Under the pieces are notes generated by a model, which saw only the letters and a list, made by a program, of their open reading frames with translations, was not told where the DNA came from and did not search any database. DNA of 64,000 bases from an uncultured Peptococcaceae bacterium (GTDB lineage Bacteria; Bacillota; Peptococcia; Peptococcales; Peptococcaceae). Both the position numbers and the translations under genes were made by a program. Positions 49,397 to 56,555 of this stretch are shown here, piece after piece; the stretch's first letter is position 1, and each line of letters opens with the position of its first letter. The stretch covers positions 43,869 to 107,868 of the forward strand of contig URZX01000004.1 of NCBI GenBank assembly GCA_900552455.1, in the 5' to 3' direction.

Positions 49397-50767
49397 ATGC
49401 AAAAGACCTATGTATTGGATACAAATGTGCTGATCCAAAGCCCACGGGCACTGCTGTCCTTTGAGGATAATCGCATCGTGCTGCCGTTGGCGGTGCTGGA
49501 GGAATTGGACGCGCTGAAAACTGCAGACGGCGAACGCGGAGCAAACGCGCGCGCCTGCATCCGTATGCTGGAGGCGCTGCGTCTGGAAGGCAGTCTGACG
49601 GAGGGCGTGCCGCTCCCTGGCGGCGGTTCGCTGCGCGTGGAGGTCAATTGTGTGGATGTGGCGCTGCCGCAAGGGTTTCCTGACCACAAAAACGACAACC
49701 GCATTCTCAAGGTCTGCCTCGGCCTCGCCGAACGAGAAGCGCCGTTGATCCTTGTGACGAAAGACATTCTCGTGCGTATCAAAGCGCAGATGCTGAATAT
49801 CGAAGCGGAGGATTACATAACGGAGCAAGCGCCGGAACGCGACAAACAATACACAGGGCGAGCGGAGGTTTATGTCGATGAAACGCTCTTCGACGCTTTT
49901 CCGGAACGTCCACTGGCACCACAGGAAATTTATCAGGTGACGGCGGACGGCGAACGTCAGACGGTGGCGCTCACTGCAAATCAATTTCTCATTCTGCACG
50001 CCGATCAGTCTCACGGCAAAACCCAGCTGGGACGTTTTGACGGACAGCGCATCGTGCCGCTGGCGTTTAAGAAAAAGCATCCTTACGGCGTGACACCGCG
50101 CAATGTCGGGCAGACTTTTCTGCAGGAAGCGCTGATGACAAGTGCAGAGGAAGCGCCGCTGGTCATCGTCAAGGGCATCGCCGGCACGGCAAAAACCTTC
50201 TATGCGCTGGCCTGTGGTCTCTGGGCGATCATGGAACAGGACGCGCCCGCCTATCGCCGCATTCTGATCAGCCGGCCGAATGTGCATTTCGACGACGACA
50301 TCGGATTTCTGCCTGGCGACGAGAGCGAAAAGATCGCGCCGCTCCTGCGCCCGGCGATCGACAATCTGGAGCTTCTGGTGGATCAGAACGAGCGCGAGCG
50401 CTTCCGCGATGAAAAAAGCCTCGCCGGAAAAGTCGAGGAGCTTTTCGCCCGCGACATCGTCTCCGCCCAGGCGCTCAATTTCATCCGCGGCCGCTCCGTG
50501 ACAAAAACATACCTGATCATTGACGAAGCGCAGAATCTCACGCCGAAACAGGCCAAAGGCATCATCACCCGCGCCGGCGTCGGCACAAAGATCATCCTGC
50601 TCGGCGATCCAAACCAGATCGATCACCCGCTCCTTGACGATCGCACCAACGGCCTCAGCTACGCCGCCGAAAAAATGAAGAACAGCCCCTACTGCTGGCA
50701 GGTGACAATGACGAGCGAGGAATGCGAGCGCTCCGTTCTCGCCAAAGATGCCGCCACGCGCATGTAA
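49397..50767 (+). CDS. PIN-PhoH protein (YlaK-type)
   Basis: A 456-residue protein. The N-terminal PIN nuclease-like domain carries YVLDTNVLIQSPRALLSFED and later acidic positions (VLEELDALK, KNDNRILKVCLGLA). The C-terminal PhoH ATPase has VKGIAGTAKTFYALACGL near residue 260 and Walker B TKTYLIIDEAQNLTPKQAKG, then IILLGDPNQIDHP. The family links RNA handling to ATP hydrolysis. The Walker A has Ala where the second Gly is expected (GxxxxAKT). The ATG at 49397 follows AAAAGGAG; a longer frame upstream lacks support. Confidence 0.93.
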   Translation: MQKTYVLDTNVLIQSPRALLSFEDNRIVLPLAVLEELDALKTADGERGANARACIRMLEALRLEGSLTEGVPLPGGGSLRVEVNCVDVALPQGFPDHKNDNRILKVCLGLAEREAPLILVTKDILVRIKAQMLNIEAEDYITEQAPERDKQYTGRAEVYVDETLFDAFPERPLAPQEIYQVTADGERQTVALTANQFLILHADQSHGKTQLGRFDGQRIVPLAFKKKHPYGVTPRNVGQTFLQEALMTSAEEAPLVIVKGIAGTAKTFYALACGLWAIMEQDAPAYRRILISRPNVHFDDDIGFLPGDESEKIAPLLRPAIDNLELLVDQNERERFRDEKSLAGKVEELFARDIVSAQALNFIRGRSVTKTYLIIDEAQNLTPKQAKGIITRAGVGTKIILLGDPNQIDHPLLDDRTNGLSYAAEKMKNSPYCWQVTMTSEECERSVLAKDAATRM

Positions 50768-50776
50768 GCGCACGAA

Positions 50777-50801
50777 AAAAGAGGCCCATGCGGCCTCTTT
50801 C
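50777..50801. terminator. Bidirectional terminator between PhoH and Dabb genes
   Basis: AAAGAGGCC (50778-50786) pairs with GGCCTCTTT (50792-50800), with T-runs on both sides. Confidence 0.8.
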
Positions 50802-50814
50802 CTGTTTTCTGTAT

Positions 50815-51102
50815 TTAATTGTGGTCGAATGAGATCTGCAACTCAACGAGGTCCTTATACCGTTCCTGGAGCTCGGCATGTTCCGGACTTTCCAGATAGG
50901 TTTTGAGATCTTCAAGGCTGCGCATCTCAACGGTGATCATCAGATCCATGTTGCCTTCCCGCGAAACAATATTGCGATAGACCTGTGGATTGACGATGCC
51001 TTCGTGCTGTTTTTCCAGCGATTCAAATTTATCGGCGAAAACGTCGATGATGCTTTCCGTCAACGCGTTTTCCTTGAACCTTAATAATAAATAATGGACC
51101 AT
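50815..51102 (-). CDS. Dabb-family (stress-responsive A/B barrel) protein
   Basis: A 95-residue ferredoxin-like barrel protein, from MVHYLLLRFKENALTESIID to the conserved EHAELQERYKDLVELQISFD end. Dabb proteins form dimeric barrels; some bind or modify small aromatic or polyketide compounds, and most are uncharacterised. It is transcribed alone, convergent with the PhoH gene. The ATG follows GGAGGGAG. Confidence 0.9.
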   Translation of the reverse strand: MVHYLLLRFKENALTESIIDVFADKFESLEKQHEGIVNPQVYRNIVSREGNMDLMITVEMRSLEDLKTYLESPEHAELQERYKDLVELQISFDHN

Positions 51103-51211
51103 CGGGATCTCCCTCCTTTAGGCTCTTTGCCATTATACCATAGATGACAAATTGGTTGCAAATATTCTACGGCAATTTGCCGAATTTTTTCGCCAATGGT
51201 CCAGACAAAAC

Positions 51212-51237
51212 GACGCCGTTCCAGCCGAACGGCGTCT
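51212..51237 (-). terminator. Terminator of the small membrane protein gene
   Basis: GACGCCGTTC (51212-51221) pairs with GAACGGCGTC (51228-51237); on the minus strand GTTTTGTC follows. Confidence 0.75.
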
Positions 51238-51241
51238 CCTG

Positions 51242-51541
51242 TCAATGCTCCGATTTTTTTACGAAGCCTTCTTTTTCCTCTTTCTCTCTGTTCAGGCGTT
51301 CGACCTCGTGCGGCATGAGAATGGCGCCGCCATTGGCGAAAAACTGCGCGCGCTCCTCCTCCGTCATATTGTCGAGACGGCGCTGGCGCTCGAAGTAACG
51401 CAGAAAATACACGCCCATGCCGACAAAGATCACAGCGAAGACAAACGCCAGCACGCTGCGACCGCTCACCGCGATCATCATCAAGATGACCGCCATGCAG
51501 AAATCGATGATGGCCGTCACGAGATTGATCGTTTTCTTCAA
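51242..51541 (-). CDS. Small membrane protein, TTG start
   Basis: A 99-residue protein with two hydrophobic segments (LVTAIIDFCMAVILMMIAVS and VLAFVFAVIFVGMGVYFLRY) followed by a charged cytoplasmic tail (ERQRRLDNMTEEERAQFFAN). The start appears to be TTG at 51541 with GGAAGGATGG upstream. No family recognised. It is divergent from the M18 gene at 51666 and has its own terminator. Confidence 0.7.
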   Translation of the reverse strand: MKKTINLVTAIIDFCMAVILMMIAVSGRSVLAFVFAVIFVGMGVYFLRYFERQRRLDNMTEEERAQFFANGGAILMPHEVERLNREKEEKEGFVKKSEH

Positions 51542-51665
51542 TATTATCCATCCTTCCTCTGTGCACGGGAGCTGTCATCCGATCCCGTTTCATGCTATAC
51601 TGATTGTACCATGTTTTATCATTGATTGCCAGCCCAGCCGCTGGTATGTGAAAGGAGATCATTCC

Positions 51666-53063
51666 ATGGAATTTGAATACAAAAACCCAAGCCTCTGGCA
51701 GGATCTTGCCGAAAAAGATCGCGACGCCCTCTTCGCCTACGGCGAACGCTACAAAGCATTTCTCGACGCCGGCAAAACCGAGCGCGAATGTGCAGCCGAG
51801 ATGACCCGTCAGGCGCACGCCCGCGGCTTCATCGATCTTGCCGACGTGCTCGCTGCCGGAAAAATGCCAGAAGCCGGCACAAAGATCGTCTACAACCACA
51901 AAAACAAAGCCGTCGTCCTCTTCGTCATCGGCGAGCGCCCGCTGGGAGCCGGCATGCACATCGTCGGCGCACACATCGATGCGCCACGACTCGATCTCAA
52001 AGCGCATCCGCTCTATGAAGACGGCGAACTCGCCCTGCTTAAGACCCATTACTACGGCGGCATCAAAAAATATCAATGGACCTGCCAGCCCCTCGCGCTG
52101 CACGGCGTCGTCCATCGCGCCGACGGCAGCAAAGTCGATGTGCGCATCGGTGATGAAGCCGGCGATCCCGTGCTCTACATCACCGATCTGCTCGTTCATC
52201 TTTCCAAGCGCCAGAACGACAGCAAGCTTGCCGAAGCCATCAGCGGCGAACAGCTGAACGCCATCGCAGGCCACATTCCGCTGGCCGACGCTGACGAAAA
52301 AGAACCGATCAAAGCCGCCGTGCTGAAATTGCTCCACGAAAAATACGGCCTCATCGAAGAAGATCTGCTCCTCGCCGAGCTCGAGCTCGTTCCCGCACAG
52401 AACGCCGTCGACGTCGGACTCGATCGCGGACTCATCGCCGCCCACGGCCACGACGACCGCTCCTGTGCATACGCCGCCTTCGACGCGCTGCTGAATCTCG
52501 CAACGCCACAGACCACCGCCGTCGGACTCTTCGTCGATAAAGAAGAGATCGGCTCCGTCGGCAACACCTCCATGAGCGCGCGCTATTTCGAAAACATCCT
52601 CGCAGAGCTTTTCGCCCTCGACGGCAAAGACAGCGAGCTTTCCGTGCGCCGCGCCCTCGCCGCTTCCAGCGTCCTTTCCGCCGACGTCACCGCTGCCCTT
52701 GATCCAACCTTCCCTGACGTACATGACAAGCGCAACGTCGCCCTTCTCGGTCACGGCGTCGCACTCTGCAAATACACAGGCTCCCGCGGCAAAAGCGGCT
52801 CCAACGACGCCAACGCAGAATTTCTCGCCAAACTCCGCCAGGCATTCTCAGCCGCCGGCGTACCATGGCAGATCAGCGAACTCGGCAAAGTTGACGAAGG
52901 CGGCGGCGGCACCATCGCCTACATCCTCGCCGAACGCGGCGCCGAAGTCGTCGACTGCGGCGTGCCAATGCTCTCCATGCACGCACCCGTCGAACTCGCC
53001 AGCAAAGCCGATCTCTACTTCACCATGCGCGCCTATAAAGCCTTCTACGAAGCAGCACTGTAA
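51666..53063 (+). CDS. M18-family aminopeptidase (aminopeptidase I-like)
   Basis: A 465-residue metallopeptidase. Blocks: GMHIVGAHIDAPRLDLKAHP, AHGHDDRSCAYAAFDALLN, GLFVDKEEIGSVGNTSMSAR, SADVTAALDPTFPDVHDKRN and CGVPMLSMHAPVELASKADL. The length and the N-terminal YKNPSLWQDLAEKDRDALFA fit the bacterial ApeA-type branch. The ATG at 51666 follows GAAAGGAG. It is the second M18 enzyme in the window, supporting a peptide-using lifestyle. Confidence 0.93.
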   Translation: MEFEYKNPSLWQDLAEKDRDALFAYGERYKAFLDAGKTERECAAEMTRQAHARGFIDLADVLAAGKMPEAGTKIVYNHKNKAVVLFVIGERPLGAGMHIVGAHIDAPRLDLKAHPLYEDGELALLKTHYYGGIKKYQWTCQPLALHGVVHRADGSKVDVRIGDEAGDPVLYITDLLVHLSKRQNDSKLAEAISGEQLNAIAGHIPLADADEKEPIKAAVLKLLHEKYGLIEEDLLLAELELVPAQNAVDVGLDRGLIAAHGHDDRSCAYAAFDALLNLATPQTTAVGLFVDKEEIGSVGNTSMSARYFENILAELFALDGKDSELSVRRALAASSVLSADVTAALDPTFPDVHDKRNVALLGHGVALCKYTGSRGKSGSNDANAEFLAKLRQAFSAAGVPWQISELGKVDEGGGGTIAYILAERGAEVVDCGVPMLSMHAPVELASKADLYFTMRAYKAFYEAAL

Positions 53064-53077
53064 AATCGCCGCATAAA

Positions 53078-53127
53078 AACAACCCTGCCAGAAAACGAAC
53101 ACCGTTCTCCGGCAGGGTTGTTTTTGT
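53078..53127. terminator. Bidirectional terminator between M18 and TauE/SafE genes
   Basis: AACAACCCTGCC (53078-53089) pairs with GGCAGGGTTGTT (53111-53122), followed by TTTGTTTT; the minus side has TTTTTATG. Confidence 0.85.
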
Positions 53128-53128
53128 T

Positions 53129-53860
53129 TTAAGCATTATGAAATAACATGAAGACACCGTCAACGATCATCACCACACAGATAAAACGCCGCAGCGCCAG
53201 CGCGTCCATATGACTCACCAATCGCTTCGCAATATAAAGTCCAACACCCATGCTGACAACACCAAGCAGCGTATAGCCAACAAGATCTACGCTGAACATC
53301 CCATTTATCACACGCATTACAAAATCGATCGCCAACGTGCAGCCGCCAACCAATTGCGATGTGCCGAGATAATCTTCCTTACTGCGCGTCGCTTCCAGAA
53401 AAAACGCCGCCATCAGCGGCCCGCCAACACCGAACATCCCCATGATGATCCCGCTTAAAATCGCCATAATGACCAGCGTAACCATGCTCGGATTCACACG
53501 AATGATCTTCTGCCCCCACAATAAATACAGCGCCATGACAATAAAAATGATCGCCATCAGTGTATACCAGATCGGATGATCGCCAACTTTTTTCAGGACA
53601 AACACCGCCATCATGTCTGCAACGAAATACACGCCCAGCCAGCGAAATACCCAGGTCCAGTCGATCGCTTTGTGGTAAAGATAAACATTGTAAAAATTTG
53701 CCACCACAGCAAGCAGCGATCCCATGGCCAGCGATTCAGTGTAGCTGAAGAGATATGGAAAAACCATCAGCACCACCATATTAAACGCGAAACCGCTGAT
53801 CCCCTGTACCACCGATGCCGCTAAAACGATCGCACAGAACGCCACAATCGTTCCAACCAT
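53129..53860 (-). CDS. TauE/SafE (TSUP) family sulfite-exporter-type permease 2
   Basis: A 243-residue membrane protein with the TSUP start VVQGISGFAFNMVVLMVFPY and the second-repeat motif GIIMGMFGVGGPLMAAFFLE. TSUP members move sulfite, sulfoacetate and related anions, usually outward. The ATG at 53860 has GGGGGAGA just upstream. It lies 30 bases after a second TSUP gene (53891-54622), and both follow the glycyl-radical sulfonate operon on the same strand. Sulfite export is therefore an attractive inference; TSUP proteins also serve other anions. Confidence 0.85.
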   Translation of the reverse strand: MVGTIVAFCAIVLAASVVQGISGFAFNMVVLMVFPYLFSYTESLAMGSLLAVVANFYNVYLYHKAIDWTWVFRWLGVYFVADMMAVFVLKKVGDHPIWYTLMAIIFIVMALYLLWGQKIIRVNPSMVTLVIMAILSGIIMGMFGVGGPLMAAFFLEATRSKEDYLGTSQLVGGCTLAIDFVMRVINGMFSVDLVGYTLLGVVSMGVGLYIAKRLVSHMDALALRRFICVVMIVDGVFMLFHNA

Positions 53861-53890
53861 CAAATCTCCCCCTATTCACTCACTATCCTT

Positions 53891-54622
53891 CTATTGGTGA
53901 AAAAACATAATGACGCCGTTGACCGCCATCACAACACAGACAACTTTGCGCAGCATGTCAGCGTTCATTTTCTGAACCAGATAGTGCGCAACAAGCAGCC
54001 CAGCAATAATGAAAGCAAGGCTGATCGCAGTGAACGTCAGCACTTCCGCCGTTACCATTCCATTTGCCACACGCACGATCGTATCGAAGCCCACAGTGAA
54101 CAGCGAAAACATCTGCATCGTACCAAGATATTCTTCCTTGCTCTTCGTGGCCTGCAGAAAAAACGTCGCCAAAATTGGCAGGCCGACAATGAACGCACCG
54201 ACGACAAATCCGCTGGTACAGGCAAAGATCACCCAGTTGCGATTGGTCGCCGTAAACGTTACACGCTTCTGCCCCCACCAAAGATAGGCTGCCATGAAAA
54301 TAAGCATGATTCCCATCAGAATATACCACACAGGAGCATCGCCCACTACACGCAGCACCAGAACACCACAGATATCTCCGACAGCAAATGCCGCCAGCCC
54401 CAGCGGGATCCATTTCCAGGCGCAATGCTTCCTATATAGAAAGCTATTGTAAAGCAACAGCACGACCGTCATCATACTCGTCAGCGCCAACGCTGTCGTA
54501 TAGCTGAAGAGATACGGCAAAACGATCAGCACGATCATGCCAAATGCAAAACCACTGACGCCCTGCACAAACGAGGCCAGAAAAACGATCCCGCCAAACA
54601 AAGCCAACATCTCTGCACTCAT
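53891..54622 (-). CDS. TauE/SafE (TSUP) family sulfite-exporter-type permease 1
   Basis: A 243-residue paralogue of the neighbouring permease with SFVQGVSGFAFGMIVLIVLP at the start and SGFVVGAFIVGLPILATFFL in the second repeat. The ATG at 54622 is chosen because GGGAGG lies 7 bases upstream; the frame extends six codons further. It is the first gene of a two-gene unit located beyond the terminator of the glycyl-radical operon (54661-54695). Two related subunits side by side may form a heteromer or serve two substrates. Confidence 0.85.
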   Translation of the reverse strand: MSAEMLALFGGIVFLASFVQGVSGFAFGMIVLIVLPYLFSYTTALALTSMMTVVLLLYNSFLYRKHCAWKWIPLGLAAFAVGDICGVLVLRVVGDAPVWYILMGIMLIFMAAYLWWGQKRVTFTATNRNWVIFACTSGFVVGAFIVGLPILATFFLQATKSKEEYLGTMQMFSLFTVGFDTIVRVANGMVTAEVLTFTAISLAFIIAGLLVAHYLVQKMNADMLRKVVCVVMAVNGVIMFFHQ

Positions 54623-54660
54623 CGCACACCTCCCACTCATCGCTCCTCATTCAGCCGCCG

Positions 54661-54695
54661 GAAAAAGGCTGCCACACATGTGACAGCCTTTTCAC
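54661..54695 (-). terminator. Terminator of the glycyl-radical operon
   Basis: AAAAAGGCTG-type arm pairs with CAGCCTTTT around CACATGTG. On the minus strand it follows the amidohydrolase stop codon; CTTTTTCCGG follows. Confidence 0.8.
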
Positions 54696-54744
54696 AAGCA
54701 AGTCTGCGGCATATTCCAACGAATTTTCACACTGCGCGATGTGC

Positions 54745-55587
54745 TCAAAGTCCCAGCACGCGCGCAGCGTTTTTGTAAAGAATTTTTTCCTTCACTTCAT
54801 CAGTGAAACCAAATTCATTATACAACGCCACAGCGTCTTTGTAATGTACAAATGGATGTGCACTCGCAAAAACGACGCGATCCTGCAGGATTCCTTTGGC
54901 CGCTTCGATAAACGCATCGCTGCCTGGATATTTTTCATACTCGGAGCATTCTACATAGACATTCTTGTTGCGAAATGCAACGCCGATCATTTCGTTGATA
55001 TACGGCCATGCACCGTGACTGATGATCATGCGCAGTTCTGGAAAATCGTTGGCAACGCGGTCGATCTGATCTGGATGCGCAAAGCTGGCCGTTGTGCCGA
55101 CGGTGAAACGTGCCGGACCGGTGGTGATGACGATCGGAATGTCCAGCTCACAGCATTTCGCATAGATCGGATAGAATTTTGCATGATCGATCGGGATCTG
55201 ATTGTAGATCGGATCGGTCGCAGCGCCGACAAAGCCTTCTTCTTTAACGAGATGGTCCAATGTGCGCACAGCTTCCATGCCCTTGTGAGGATCGAGTCCG
55301 GCAAATGCACAGAACAATTCTGGATCTTGATCGACAAATTTCTTCAGCTCGTCGTTATTTGGCTTGAAGCCATAGGTCGTTTCTGCATCACGACCAACGA
55401 GGATCGCCTTTTCAATGCCAAAGGCACGCAGGTCTTCACAGATCTTCGGCACCGACTCAGCACGCGCAACGTATTCATCCAAATCCAGCCCCATCGCCAG
55501 CAGGCCATCTCTGAATATCGGACTCTCTGTGAGCCCACGCAAAATGCTTTCCGTATGTGGTCTAAAACGGCAATCGATAATAGCCAT
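54745..55587 (-). CDS. Amidohydrolase-2-like TIM-barrel protein lacking the HxH motif
   Basis: A 280-residue protein of the amidohydrolase_2 type (COG2159-like). Barrel strands are clear: LFCAFAGLDPHKGMEAVRTL, GFVGAATDPIYNQIPIDHAK, LRMIISHGAWPYINEMIGVA and a late segment DRVVFASAHPF. The N-terminal metal motif D-x-H-x-H is replaced by IDCRFRPHT, and the usual late GSDxP is ASAHP, so the metal site is incomplete. It may be a non-metal enzyme, a binding protein, or use an altered site. It is the last gene of the glycyl-radical operon, 11 bases after the activase, with GGAGGAAATAAC before its ATG. Confidence 0.75.
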   Translation of the reverse strand: MAIIDCRFRPHTESILRGLTESPIFRDGLLAMGLDLDEYVARAESVPKICEDLRAFGIEKAILVGRDAETTYGFKPNNDELKKFVDQDPELFCAFAGLDPHKGMEAVRTLDHLVKEEGFVGAATDPIYNQIPIDHAKFYPIYAKCCELDIPIVITTGPARFTVGTTASFAHPDQIDRVANDFPELRMIISHGAWPYINEMIGVAFRNKNVYVECSEYEKYPGSDAFIEAAKGILQDRVVFASAHPFVHYKDAVALYNEFGFTDEVKEKILYKNAARVLGL

Positions 55588-55598
55588 GTTATTTCCTC

Positions 55599-56489
55599 CT
55601 ATTTAACCAGTTCTTTGAACGCATCAAAACGTTCCTGTTCCAATTCCAGTTCACGATCCAGCGGATATTCCTGGCCGATGAATTCATACTTATTAAGCCC
55701 AAAACGGTGATATTTAAGCAGTTCATATTCAGCGTTCGGCAGTTCTGTTTTGACAAAATTCGCAATCGCTTTCAGCGTCATCGGATCGTCGTTAAAACCG
55801 GGGATGACCGGCGTGCGCACGCGGATCGGTTTATTCGGAAATTCTGCGTGGATGTGATTGAGATTTTCCATCGTCACAGCATTTGTCACACCAGTCCACT
55901 CTTCGTGTTTCACTGGATCGATGTGCTTGAGGTCCACCAACAGATAATCCAGCGCAGCAAAAATTGGTCGCACAACTTCCCAGTTGGCGAAAACCGTTGT
56001 CTCGATCGAAGTATGAAGACTCCGTTTCTTACATTCCGTCACAAGTTCCAGCAAAAATTCCGGCTGCATCAACGGTTCTCCGCCGCTGAAAGTTACGCCG
56101 CCGCCAGAACGCGCATAAAACGTGCCGTCTTTTTCAATTTCCCGAAGCACCTCATCGACAGTCATTTCTTTGCCATAAACCGTCATCGCTTTTGCCGGGC
56201 AAAGATGCGCAGCCGCAACGATCTTTGGATCGCGGTGATCCGCAAGGATCGGCAGATTCTTAGCAGAATCCCAGACTACGTGTTCTGGTGCTTCTTTCTC
56301 ACACATTTTGCACGCAGCACCGATGCATTTATCCGGATTAAATGCCACTTCCGGCCCAGCGTAGTGACTTTCCGGATTGGAGCACCAGCGACAGTTCAGA
56401 GGACATCCCTTGAGGAAAACGATCGTCCGAATCCCCGGACCGTCATGAACAGAGTAGTGCTGCATATTAAAAACAGTACCTTTGGTCAT
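55599..56489 (-). CDS. islB: Glycyl-radical enzyme activase (radical SAM)
   Basis: A 296-residue activating enzyme. The radical-SAM cluster motif C-x3-C-x2-C is FLKGCPLNCRWCSNPES (C29, C33, C36), preceded by MQHYSVHDGPGIRTIVF, the signature of this group. A ferredoxin-like insert has only four Cys (C55, C60, C63, C97), enough for one auxiliary cluster, where many relatives carry two. GGGVTFSGGEPLMQPEFLLE is the SAM-binding block. It makes the glycyl radical on the enzyme encoded just upstream (56556-59093). A hairpin between the two genes may lower its expression. The symbol follows from its partner's assignment. Confidence 0.85.
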   Translation of the reverse strand: MTKGTVFNMQHYSVHDGPGIRTIVFLKGCPLNCRWCSNPESHYAGPEVAFNPDKCIGAACKMCEKEAPEHVVWDSAKNLPILADHRDPKIVAAAHLCPAKAMTVYGKEMTVDEVLREIEKDGTFYARSGGGVTFSGGEPLMQPEFLLELVTECKKRSLHTSIETTVFANWEVVRPIFAALDYLLVDLKHIDPVKHEEWTGVTNAVTMENLNHIHAEFPNKPIRVRTPVIPGFNDDPMTLKAIANFVKTELPNAEYELLKYHRFGLNKYEFIGQEYPLDRELELEQERFDAFKELVK

Positions 56490-56507
56490 TATTTTCTCCT
56501 TTCCAAA

Positions 56508-56538
56508 AACAGCCGTTGCCCAGCAGGCAACGGCTGTT
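56508..56538 (-). terminator. Hairpin between glycyl-radical enzyme and activase genes
   Basis: AACAGCCGTTGCC (56508-56520) pairs with GGCAACGGCTGTT (56526-56538). On the minus strand it follows the enzyme's stop codon and is followed by TTTGG, then the activase ribosome site. It may act as a partial terminator or RNA-processing site, giving less activase than enzyme. Confidence 0.75.
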
Positions 56539-56555
56539 CATCTTTTTCTACGAAA

